Source: an uncultured Akkermansia sp. (lineage in GTDB: Bacteria; Verrucomicrobiota; Verrucomicrobiia; Verrucomicrobiales; Akkermansiaceae). Taken from it: 37,178 nt of DNA. Below are positions 1 through 8,298 of this stretch, piece after piece; the stretch's first letter is position 1; each line of letters begins with the position of its first letter. The stretch is from assembly GCA_947624205.1 (NCBI GenBank), contig CANQJI010000017.1:1-37178 (forward strand). The letters run 5' to 3'. The notes beneath the pieces were generated by a model that was not told where the DNA came from, made no database searches, and saw only the letters and a program-made list of their open reading frames with translations. A program made the position numbers and the translations under genes.

Positions 1-1
1 A

Positions 2-97
2 AGCACTTCGCTCCTTGCGAGTGCGTAGCATTCTGTACTTTTTGCGTGCTTCAATGATGTTCGCAATACCTTCTTGTCCTTTGTCTGTGTTTATCAT
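2..97 (-). CDS. Partial ORF running off the left edge (MINTDKGQEGIANIIEARKKYRMLRTRKERSA...), possibly the 5' end of a transposase
   Basis: Minus-strand ATG at 97 stays open to the window edge. It lies just inside two direct repeats resembling transposase-binding sites. No family recognised. Confidence 0.25.
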   Translation of the reverse strand, partial: MINTDKGQEGIANIIEARKKYRMLRTRKERSA

Positions 98-108
98 ACA
101 GACATTAT

Positions 109-180
109 GGTACACTATTTTTGTCCAGACGATAAATCTCTTCTCCCCTTTTTCCTCGTTCGGTACACTCATTTTTGTCC
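109..180. repeat. Direct repeat pair GGTACACTATTTTTGTCC (109-126) and GGTACACTCATTTTTGTCC (162-180)
   Basis: Read directly; the copies differ by one indel and are about 53 bp apart. Possible IS end. Confidence 0.6.
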
Positions 181-287
181 GATTGCGCAAAGACTCGGAA
201 GGCGATATTTGACTTGAAAGCACGCCTGCCTGCGCGTAAGATGAGGGAGCGGCAGAAAAGACCGCAGATCTCCTCTATTATCCTCTT

Positions 288-1430
288 ATGAAAACCCTCA
301 TAACCAACGCGCATATTATCTCCCCGGGAATCGACATCAAAGGCGGCGGCGTCCTGCTGGAGAACGATGAAATCACTGCAGTTCTGCAACCGAACGAAAC
401 AGCGGCGGCTGATGCCACGCAGGATGTCGGCGGACAGATGCTTATGCCGGGATTCATCGATATCCACTCCCACGGGGCGGGAGGATGCGACACCTGCGAT
501 TGCAAGGTTGAGAGCATCCGAACTATTGCGGATTGCAAGATGAAGGAAGGTGTGACGACCTGGCTGCCCACGACTTTGACGCTCGGGACGAACACCCTGG
601 CAGATGTCTGCCGATGCGTGAAGGAATACGCCGCGAGTCCGAATGGTTCCAAGACGCCGGGAGTGCATCTGGAAGGACCCTACATCAATCCTAAGCAATG
701 TGGCGCACAGAACCCCGCCTTTGTTCGTCCGGCGGATTTTGAGGAACTCATGATGCTGCACGCCATCTACCCGGTTCTGAATATCACCTTGGCGCCGGAA
801 ATGCCGGGAGCAATCGACTTCATCGCGAAAGCGACGGCGGCGGGCATTACGTGCTCCGCCGGACACTCCGCTGCCACGGCGGAGGATTTCCGCAAGGCAA
901 AAGCTGCCGGTCTGCGGCGTCTCACGCACTTCTGCAATCAGATGAGTCCACAGCACCACCGCGAGATTGGACTCGTCGGGTCCGGTATGCTGGATCAGGA
1001 CATCCGCATTGAAATCATTTGCGACACTATTCATCTGTGCGCCGATATGCTTCACCTCACTTTCTCCAATAAGAGAATCGAACAGATGATCATGATCACG
1101 GATTCTCTCGCCTGCTCGTGGATGCCGGATGGTCCCGGTCAGCTGGGAGGTCTTCCCATCATCGTGAAGAATGGTGTAGCTCGTCTGGAAAGCGGCAATC
1201 TCGCCGGTTCAACCCTCCGCTACGCCAAAGGACTGCAGAACGTGCACCGCATCACCGGCAAGCCTCTCAGTGAGCTCGTAAAAGCCACCTCCCTGAACCA
1301 GGCAGAAAGCCTCAGATTGACCGGTCTTGGCAAGATATGCCCGGGCTACACGGCCGACCTCGTCCTGCTGGATGATGACTTTAATATTTTGCGCACCTAT
1401 ATCAACGGCGAACTGCGTTATCAGGTCTGA
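288..1430 (+). CDS. nagA: N-acetylglucosamine-6-phosphate deacetylase
   Basis: MPGFIDIHSHGAGG, HLEGPYINPKQCGAQNP, GHSAATAEDF, and TDSLACSWMPDGPGQLGG match NagA/amidohydrolase motifs. Confidence 0.88.
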   Translation: MKTLITNAHIISPGIDIKGGGVLLENDEITAVLQPNETAAADATQDVGGQMLMPGFIDIHSHGAGGCDTCDCKVESIRTIADCKMKEGVTTWLPTTLTLGTNTLADVCRCVKEYAASPNGSKTPGVHLEGPYINPKQCGAQNPAFVRPADFEELMMLHAIYPVLNITLAPEMPGAIDFIAKATAAGITCSAGHSAATAEDFRKAKAAGLRRLTHFCNQMSPQHHREIGLVGSGMLDQDIRIEIICDTIHLCADMLHLTFSNKRIEQMIMITDSLACSWMPDGPGQLGGLPIIVKNGVARLESGNLAGSTLRYAKGLQNVHRITGKPLSELVKATSLNQAESLRLTGLGKICPGYTADLVLLDDDFNILRTYINGELRYQV

Positions 1431-1475
1431 TTTCTTCATGGGGCCGTTGCGTGGAGAGTAGGATTCTTCGGCAGA

Positions 1476-1822
1476 GTAAACGCATTTGAGAGAAGTTGAT
1501 CAATAGAGAAAATGATCTTATTGACTGATATTACGTCTATACGCATCAAAATCATGACAACAAGCGCCCCGCGCCGCACGGCGCGCGAACTTCCCCAAAT
1601 TGACTCACCGGCACCCCATTGCCGGTTCGCCCCTGTCGGGGCAACGCATGCGCGTTGTCCATCCGCACTTACCGCCCGCTGCGCGTGCGCCCTCATCGGG
1701 GCCGTCGTGCGTGTTGTACATCGTACATCGTACATCGTACATAGGCGCTGCCAAGCGCCACCGTCGCACATCGTTCCTCGTAAATCGTATATAGGCAAAT
1801 GCATTTTCTAATGCGTTTGCCC
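1476..1822 (+). repeat. Intergenic repeat family 1, copy A (long form)
   Basis: Starts GTAAACGCATTTGAGAGAAGTTGATCAA. Contains TTGACTGATAT core, hairpin cluster, (TACATCG)n tract, GGCGCTGCCAAGCGCC hairpin, and ends GGCAAATGCATTTTCTAATGCGTTTGCC. Confidence 0.9.
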
Positions 1823-1854
1823 TGGATTCTCCGGTTCCTCACTTTCGTATCGAT

Positions 1855-2601
1855 ATGCTAATTTCCCCACTCGCTGAAAGACTTTGCCGCGCGATGGGCA
1901 TCGACCCCGCTCGCCTGCACGGAACGGGACCGCGCGGTCGCATCATGGCGGCTGATGTGGTGGCGGGGAGGAGCGTCGACGGCTCGCGTTTGGCGAATCC
2001 TGCTCTGCCTCCCACCCGTGCCCCAAAGGACGGCTACTACGTCTACGATGCAGAGGTGGACATGCAAGCTCTTGCACAGATGAGTTTTCCGATCGCGGTT
2101 CAATGCGAGAAGTTGCTTGAAAAGCGCTACTCTCTCTTTGACTATATCATACGCGCCGTCGTGAAAGCGTGTGTGACCGCGTTGGAGTGGGAGGTGTCTG
2201 CCGTCGATGTGTTGCTTTTTGAAAACGAAGGCATGGATACTGCTGTCATCCCGGATGCTGCCGACAAAACCATCTGCGCCATTGCGCGCGAAACTTCGCA
2301 CTATACTCCCCTGCCGGCAGATTTTCACCCGAGCATCATCGTGTGCGATGCCAACACTCCCCGGGTCCGCGTGGCACAGGCGCTCGGTTCCCCGGATCAT
2401 CGGCCTGATTTTGCTTTTGTTGCGCGTGGAAACTCCCCGAAAGTGGGAATTCGTGCCGGACGTACCGAGCTCCGATCCTGCATTCTGCCGTACACCTTTT
2501 ACGCCTCGGAGAATGCTGTTTCGTCGGACGTGGCAAACCGCATTGCCGCTGAACTGCGCAACCTGCTCTACAGTCCTGCGCGCCTGCTGCTCATCGCCTG
2601 A
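1855..2601 (+). CDS. 2-oxo acid dehydrogenase E2-like protein: peripheral subunit-binding domain plus shortened acyltransferase domain, no lipoyl domain
   Basis: N-terminus ISPLAERLCRAMGIDPARLHGTGPRGRIMAADV matches the E3/E1-binding motif. C-terminus ANRIAAELRNLLYSPARLLLIA resembles the E2 catalytic-domain tail, but the HRxxDG motif is not seen. Confidence 0.75.
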   Translation: MLISPLAERLCRAMGIDPARLHGTGPRGRIMAADVVAGRSVDGSRLANPALPPTRAPKDGYYVYDAEVDMQALAQMSFPIAVQCEKLLEKRYSLFDYIIRAVVKACVTALEWEVSAVDVLLFENEGMDTAVIPDAADKTICAIARETSHYTPLPADFHPSIIVCDANTPRVRVAQALGSPDHRPDFAFVARGNSPKVGIRAGRTELRSCILPYTFYASENAVSSDVANRIAAELRNLLYSPARLLLIA

Positions 2602-2609
2602 TTTTTCCC

Positions 2610-3800
2610 ATGACCGAGCGCTTCATGCACAGCGTACCTATGGATGGTAGAACGCCGCAATCGGCTACTCCGTCACCGCCGATCGTGTCGCACAAATTCG
2701 GACGACGGCGCTTTCTACGTATCCTGCTGGGAGTGGGCATACTCAGCGCTCTCGGCAAAGGAGCGGATTCTCTCCTTGCACGCACTCTCTGCCGCCCCGG
2801 ATCATGGGACGGACCGCTCTCTGATCACTTTGACGGTAAGACGTTTCACAACGTGCCGGAAACGTCCCTTCCTGCTTCTTCGTATGGTACGGCACCCATC
2901 ATTCGCTGGCTGAAAGATCGGTTACGGCGGGGCTCCTATCCCATCGTCGAGCGGAATAACTGCACACCGCAGCTTGCACGAAAAGTGGATGGGAGAGACT
3001 GGGAAATCACCATGGTCAACCACTCCACACTTTTTCTTCGCCTCGCAAACTACAACATTCTCACCGACCCTGTCTGGAGCGATTACACCTCGCCCATCCA
3101 GGGCATTGGTCCGTGCCGAACACGTCCACCCGGCATCGCGTGGGACGCACTGCCGAAGATTGATGTATGCCTGCTTTCACACGACCATTATGACCATTTT
3201 GACGTACCTACCCTCTGCCGCCTGGAGGAGCGCGACCATCCTCTCTTTATCCTTCCACTTGGTTTACGTAGTTTGCTGGAGTACCACGTGGAACATTCCG
3301 TGCATGCAGAGGAGAAAGATTGGTGGGAATGTGTAAAACTGCCTCGACTCACAATCACTCTTACTCCCGCTCGCCATTGGAGCAAACGCTACCGCACTGT
3401 CGATAGCACGAATCGCTCCCTCTGGTGCGGTTTTTTCCTGCGTGGCACAGAGAAAGGATCTCCCGCCATCTATTTCGCAGGCGACAGCGCTCGCACGCAA
3501 TGGTTTTCTCGTATTCGTGAACGCCTTGGCGCTCCCGATGTCGCGCTGCTGCCCATCGGCGCCTACAAACCGGACTGGATTCGCGCACATCATACCTCCC
3601 CGGCGGATGCTGTACAGGCATTGCATACGCTCGATGCGAGACTGGGAATCGCCTGTCATTTTGGTACCTGGCAACTAGCCAATGAAGGATATGCAGAAAC
3701 ACTATCCGATCTCACCGTTGCCCTTCAAAAAAACGGCATTCCTGCTTCGCGCTTTATCGCTCCGGAGAACGGACAAACTCTCCGCGGGAGTGCCAACTAG
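2610..3800 (+). CDS. Tat-exported MBL-fold metal-dependent hydrolase (NAPE-PLD/UlaG-like)
   Basis: RRRFLR twin-arginine motif plus hydrophobic stretch; LLSHDHYDHFD; PARHWSKR; WCGFFL; YFAGDSA; ALLPIGAYKP; ACHFGTWQL. Confidence 0.88.
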   Translation: MTERFMHSVPMDGRTPQSATPSPPIVSHKFGRRRFLRILLGVGILSALGKGADSLLARTLCRPGSWDGPLSDHFDGKTFHNVPETSLPASSYGTAPIIRWLKDRLRRGSYPIVERNNCTPQLARKVDGRDWEITMVNHSTLFLRLANYNILTDPVWSDYTSPIQGIGPCRTRPPGIAWDALPKIDVCLLSHDHYDHFDVPTLCRLEERDHPLFILPLGLRSLLEYHVEHSVHAEEKDWWECVKLPRLTITLTPARHWSKRYRTVDSTNRSLWCGFFLRGTEKGSPAIYFAGDSARTQWFSRIRERLGAPDVALLPIGAYKPDWIRAHHTSPADAVQALHTLDARLGIACHFGTWQLANEGYAETLSDLTVALQKNGIPASRFIAPENGQTLRGSAN

Positions 3801-4504
3801 CCTTGCATCCTCTCCAGTCGCAGAAGCTCTCGCGTGGCAAACCCGCAGGGCTGAGCGCCGGCGCCGATGAAGGATTCATACCAGCTGATGCCTGAAACGG
3901 CGGGGCAAAAAAACTCGTAACTCTGCTCCTTTTCATTCTCCCCCTGCAATGCGAGACGCCCTATCAACAACTGTTCCCCCTGCAAGTAAAAACGCGTAAA
4001 ATCTCCCAAAAACGGTAGCTGAACTCCTCTCAGCACCCGCCCCAGCACTTCCCCCGTGCGAGGTCCCATCAATGCCATACCGCACCACCCTTCCGTTTCA
4101 TCCCGTATCTCCACTGCTGCGTGCGAGACTTTTTCCCGCAGCTTGTCCTCTACTGTGCGCACCATCTGAGTGGAACCGATAATGAAGAAACATCCCGCGC
4201 TTTCACGCAACAAGCAGGCCGATAAAAAGAACCCCTCTTGCGTTTCTGATGGCAAAGTGAAGCAGCTTCCATCACGCAGATCAGCGATACGCCGTCTCAA
4301 TGCATTTTCCAACCAGAATTGCGCTCCGCTTCCTCGTATGCTCAGTTTACGAGTATGCGAGATATCAAACACCGCGCACGCTGTCTGCGCTACCATATGT
4401 TCCTCAAGCAAGCTTCGGAATGAATGCGGCAATGTCCAACCTTCGGTACTCTGCATGTGGGCTCCATTCCGCAGGTGACTTGCATGAAGTGGTGACTGCT
4501 TCAT
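3797..4504 (-). CDS. GcvT/YgfZ-like folate-binding protein, N-terminal part only
   Basis: MKQSPLHASHLRNGA...SLLEEHMVAQTACAVFDISHTRKLSIRG matches the aminomethyltransferase N-terminus. The ORF stops at GFATRELLRLERMQG, where GcvT normally continues. Start moved inward from the track ORF (4576). Confidence 0.75.
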   Translation of the reverse strand: MKQSPLHASHLRNGAHMQSTEGWTLPHSFRSLLEEHMVAQTACAVFDISHTRKLSIRGSGAQFWLENALRRRIADLRDGSCFTLPSETQEGFFLSACLLRESAGCFFIIGSTQMVRTVEDKLREKVSHAAVEIRDETEGWCGMALMGPRTGEVLGRVLRGVQLPFLGDFTRFYLQGEQLLIGRLALQGENEKEQSYEFFCPAVSGISWYESFIGAGAQPCGFATRELLRLERMQG

Positions 4505-4602
4505 CCCTCCATCATCCTCCTCTTCCGCACTCTCCTCAAGGAGATAGAGTATCTTTTCGCATCTTCGTGAGGGCAACTATTTCAGAACCTCAGCGCGGAC
4601 TG

Positions 4603-4890
4603 GGGCAAACGCATTTGACGAGAAGTTAACCAACAGAGAGATACCCTTACTGACTGATATCATCTTTATTCGCATCAAAAATCGTGACAACAAGCGCTCT
4701 TCGCCAAACCCGCGGCGTAGCCGCCGAACTTCCCAGATCGTACATCGTACGTAGGCGCCGCCAGGCGCCACATTCGCGCGCAAGCGCGGGAATTTCCTAA
4801 ATCGTACATCGAAAATCGTACATCGTACATGAGCAGACCCTGTCTGCCACCGTCGTACATAGGCAAACGCATTTCCTAATGCGTTTGCCC
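4603..4890 (+). repeat. Intergenic repeat family 1, copy B
   Basis: GGGGCAAACGCATTTGACGAGAAGTTAACCAACAGAG ... GGCGCCGCCAGGCGCC hairpin ... CGCGCGCAAGCGCG hairpin ... GGCAAACGCATTTCCTAATGCGTTTGCCC. Confidence 0.9.
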
Positions 4891-4943
4891 TGATGGCAGA
4901 GCTTAAACGCCCAAAAAACCAATACGAGAGAAGAACATCATCT

Positions 4944-5687
4944 CTATATTTGCGCTGCTCCCTCCTCCTGAGCACAACTGTGGGGAGAGCAAGACTGAGG
5001 CGAAGGCGAAGGAACTTCAAAGAGGGATCGGCTAAGAGAAGCCATGGCGGCGGCTTGCTCCGCACGCCGTTTGCCGGTGCCTTCACCCTGCCCGATGATC
5101 TTCCCCTGCCAACGGGCGATAGCGCGAAAGAGAGGTGGATGCTCGCGGAGCTGCTGCACCTCGTAATCCGGAGCCTCACCGTTGATCGCCTGCAAACGCT
5201 CCTGCAGCGTACCTTTGGGATTATCATCCCCGGGGGCAGGACACTTACTCAAACTGTTGCCAAGCAGGCGCAGCGTGACGGCACGAGCCTCTTCGAAGCC
5301 AGCATCCAACACCACAGCGCCTATGAGCGTTTCAAACGTGTTACCAAGCACACCCGGTGCTGCACGCCCACCGGCTTTCTCGAGAGCGGTGCTCATGGTA
5401 AGCTGCTCTCCCCAGCCAAAATGGATGGAAATTTCGCCGAGATGGCGTCGACTCACAATAGCAGCACGCATGGAAGTCAACTCTCCTTCCGATGCTTCAG
5501 GATGTAAACGGTAAAGTTCCAATGAGACCACGAGCTCCAGCACGGCATCACCAAGGAATTCCATACGCTCGTAATCGGAGGGAATTCCACGCCTGCGCGC
5601 AATGCTGGAGTGCGTGAGAGCCGCACGCAATAACCCGGGATCCTTAAACTGATAGCCCAGCATTTTCTCCACCTTATCCGTCTGCAT
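4944..5687 (-). CDS. rnc: Ribonuclease III
   Basis: LTHSSIARRRG, YERMEFLGDAVLELVVS, NTFETLIGAVVLDAGF, NPKGTLQERLQA, dsRBD GTGKRRAEQAAA. Start set at MQTDKVEKMLGY. Confidence 0.95.
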   Translation of the reverse strand: MQTDKVEKMLGYQFKDPGLLRAALTHSSIARRRGIPSDYERMEFLGDAVLELVVSLELYRLHPEASEGELTSMRAAIVSRRHLGEISIHFGWGEQLTMSTALEKAGGRAAPGVLGNTFETLIGAVVLDAGFEEARAVTLRLLGNSLSKCPAPGDDNPKGTLQERLQAINGEAPDYEVQQLREHPPLFRAIARWQGKIIGQGEGTGKRRAEQAAAMASLSRSLFEVPSPSPQSCSPHSCAQEEGAAQI

Positions 5688-6379
5688 ACTAGGGAGTGTA
5701 GCACAAGAAAATCTTCGTGGCGAGTCGAAACAAATCGGAAGTGTTTTGACTGTTTTTCTACAGGCAAAGAGGAAATAGAAGTCACACCCTGCACAAAACG
5801 ATGACCAGAGATAACAACACAACCGGTATCTTGAAAGCACGGGACGAGGCACCCCGCTTGCCAACCGACACCATGCCGAAGCGTGACATGAGAGCAAAGA
5901 ATGTCTACCAACTCACCAAAAGTGAGCCCTTGCCGGATGGCAACTCCAGCCAAAACCCGGCTACCTTCTGCCGGACATGGAACGATGAGCAGGGCATGCA
6001 AATGACGGATGAGAATATTACTTGTATCGTTCCTACCTTCGGAGCTACCTGCACGCGGACGTACGAATTCAGGGCGCAAGAGTGCAAACCGCTGGTAAAG
6101 AACATGAAACGCAATATGGATTTTCTGGTACGTCACTCGCCGGCGCACCATCACAAGGAGTCAGAGGCAACAGCCTTCAAACACACCTGATGATTCGCGA
6201 CCGGAGTGTCGTGCCCGGGAGCCGCCGGAGCACGCAGTGGCTGGGCTTGGTCTTCCCCCTGCACTGCATCAGTTGCCCGGCACCCCATCTGTCTGTCAAG
6301 CGGCGATTCAGGCAGATGGGGCTATGGCGCCCTCGTGCGGAAGAAATGGAAAGATGAGCCGATCTCTTCGGGAGTCTGC

Positions 6380-6706
6380 CTATTGAGAGACCTCGTTGAA
6401 AATGGGAACTTCTTCTTTTTTAGGCCGCATACCCGGAGGATAAGGAGCGCGAGGAGCAATATCTTTCAACTCGGCAAAAACGCGAGCGGGATTTCCCGGA
6501 TTAGCTGCGAGTTGCTGCTTCACACGATCCAAAACCTCAATGGCGGCGGAAAGTGATTTTTCCGCTCCTCCGTACTGCTTATCCGAAAAATAGCGGGTGA
6601 AGTGATTTTGCTTGCGACAAAGAGTAACCCGCCATCCTTGGAACGAAGTAAATTCGTATGTGAAGCGGGTGATGTTCTTCCGCGGGGTGGAAATATCAAG
6701 TTGCAT
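6380..6706 (-). CDS. Small AP2-like DNA-binding domain protein
   Basis: TYEFTSFQGWRVTLCRKQNHFTRYFSDKQYGGAEKSLSAAIEVLDRVKQQL resembles bacterial stand-alone AP2-like proteins (GW-V-hydrophobic-RKGK--FSD-KYGG). Confidence 0.6.
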   Translation of the reverse strand: MQLDISTPRKNITRFTYEFTSFQGWRVTLCRKQNHFTRYFSDKQYGGAEKSLSAAIEVLDRVKQQLAANPGNPARVFAELKDIAPRAPYPPGMRPKKEEVPIFNEVSQ

Positions 6707-6806
6707 ACCGTCTCCATTATACTCAAAAAGACGCTAAATTCAATATCATTTTGTTATCATACAAAAAAACTTATCAAACAACTGCTCACTCCCTATCTCG
6801 AAGGAC

Positions 6807-7475
6807 TCAAAGTCCCAGAAAAACAATGGCAACTCCGCAAAGCATGATAGTGGCGCCTGCCACCTCGCCACTGTGAGTTTCGAGCCAGTTGAAGTGCAAC
6901 AGAGACAGCCCTTTCAATCCCAGCGCCACAGCCAGCATCATCGTAGCAATGGTGCAAAAGCTGAACACAATAGTCACAAGAACCACGGCGCTCACTCCCA
7001 GTGCTGCGGCGGGTGCGAGGAGTGGCAACAATGCCTCACAAGGACCAAGCACAAAGATGATGAAGATGATCCACGGGGTGACATTATGATGCGCATGAGA
7101 GTGAAGCAAAGCGTGTCCATGGTCATGTTCATGGTGCCGAGCAAGCCAGTTACGACGCATGGCATAGATGAAATAGGCAGCGCCGAAGCCAATGAGCGCC
7201 CATGCCGCCAGATCTCCACGGTTTTCATTGAGCCACTCCATATCCGATGCATTCAGCAAATGTGAAGCGTACACGAAAAGCAAGGCGATAAGCAGGGCGC
7301 TTCCCACATGACCGATGCCGCAGATAAAGGTCCAGAAGAGCGCGCGGAACACCCCGTATCCGCGATTTCTGGCAATCATCACGAAGGGAAGGTAGTGATC
7401 CGGTCCCGCCAGCGTATGAAGCACGGCATCCGTCACGGTAAGACCCAGAAGAATGGAGAGGGTAACATCAGGCAT
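6807..7475 (-). CDS. Nickel/cobalt permease-like membrane protein with His-rich loop
   Basis: Multiple hydrophobic segments and the loop RHHEHDHGHALLHSHAHH. Start MPDVTLSILLG overlaps the larE stop by 8 nt. Confidence 0.7.
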   Translation of the reverse strand: MPDVTLSILLGLTVTDAVLHTLAGPDHYLPFVMIARNRGYGVFRALFWTFICGIGHVGSALLIALLFVYASHLLNASDMEWLNENRGDLAAWALIGFGAAYFIYAMRRNWLARHHEHDHGHALLHSHAHHNVTPWIIFIIFVLGPCEALLPLLAPAAALGVSAVVLVTIVFSFCTIATMMLAVALGLKGLSLLHFNWLETHSGEVAGATIMLCGVAIVFLGL

Positions 7476-8298
7476 CGTGTGAAAGTTCAGGTTGTTTGTG
7501 AAGAGGAATATCCATGCTACCGGAGCGCATTCCGTCGAGATCGAGAGTAATGTAGGAAAAGCCGATCCGGCGAAGGGAGGTAGAGATTTCTTCCGCCTTC
7601 TGCGCTGCGCGGAAAAGCAGACGCAAGGGGAGTTCAATGCGGGCTAAGTTCCCGTGTACCCTCAGGCGCATGGGTTCGCCGGGGAAGAGACTGCGGAGCA
7701 TTTCCTCGCCGCGGGCTACGCGTTCCAGGTTTTCTTCTGTGAGCGCAGCGCCATACTCAAAGCGTGTGGCGAGACATGGAGAGCTCGGACGCGTGGCGCA
7801 CGACAGTCCCCAACGGTTTGCGAGGACGCGGACATCCTCTTTGCTCATGCCCACCTCCGCCAGAGGCGACAACACGCCAAGCTCCCGCAAGGCACGCAGA
7901 CCGGGACGGTACTGTTTCAGATCATCAGCGTTCGTTCCATCCATTACAACGCTCAGACCACGCTCACGAGCCCGTTCACCAAGGGTGATGAAGAGAGCGC
8001 GCTTGCAGATATAGCAGCGATTCTGCGGATTATTTTTCAACTCGGGCAGATGAAGCGGATCCATGATGATTTGTTCGTACTCACAGCCCTCCTGCGCTGC
8101 GCAAAACAGGCTTTCCTGCGACTCCTGCGGAGTCTGGAACGGTGTGCGAAAAAAGAAGGCTACGAGAGAAAAATCCCTCTCTTTCCTCAGGCGAACCAGG
8201 GCATGCAGAAGTAAGGCGCTATCTACTCCGCCGGAAAATGCCAGAGCTACACCCCCGGTGCAGTGAGATCGTAAAAAATCTGATACACGCTCCTCCAT
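7468..8298 (-). CDS. larE: ATP-dependent sacrificial sulfur transferase LarE
   Basis: PP-loop ALAFSGGVDSALLLHAL, NRCYICKRALF, DGTNADDLKQYRPGLRALRELGVLSPLAE, RPSSPCLATRFEYG. ATG overlaps the larC TGA. Confidence 0.93.
   Translation of the reverse strand: MEERVSDFLRSHCTGGVALAFSGGVDSALLLHALVRLRKERDFSLVAFFFRTPFQTPQESQESLFCAAQEGCEYEQIIMDPLHLPELKNNPQNRCYICKRALFITLGERARERGLSVVMDGTNADDLKQYRPGLRALRELGVLSPLAEVGMSKEDVRVLANRWGLSCATRPSSPCLATRFEYGAALTEENLERVARGEEMLRSLFPGEPMRLRVHGNLARIELPLRLLFRAAQKAEEISTSLRRIGFSYITLDLDGMRSGSMDIPLHKQPELSHDA

Noticed and set aside
105-1055. 316-aa minus-strand ORF opposite nagA
   Set aside because: Antisense shadow ORF; nagA motifs are unambiguous on the plus strand.
1436-1811. 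ORFs 1436-1804 (-), 1512-1811 (+), 1600-1794 (+)
   Set aside because: They are translations of repeat copy A. The same peptides recur at 11232-11438, 17067-17759 and 17284-17556 because the DNA repeats, with several frames open on both strands.
1700-1820. CRISPR array possibility for the TACATCG tandem tracts
   Set aside because: The unit is 7 bp with no spacers, and no cas genes are present in the window.
3284-3299. parS-like AGTACCACGTGGAACA
   Set aside because: Several mismatches to parS and inside the MBL coding sequence.
4675-4872. 65-aa ORF MRLPMYDGGRQGLLMYDVRFSMYDLG
   Set aside because: Product of the TACATCG tract in repeat copy B.
5290-5345. RNase III active-site change (NTFETLIGAV instead of D-x-x-E)
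   Set aside because: The key Glu is present, and I recall Asn at the first position in other bacterial RNase III proteins, so it is not clearly unusual.
5801-6190. 129-aa plus ORF and overlapping minus ORF 5477-6154
   Set aside because: No recognisable motifs; the minus ORF overlaps rnc in another frame. Treated as an unexplained gap rather than a CDS.
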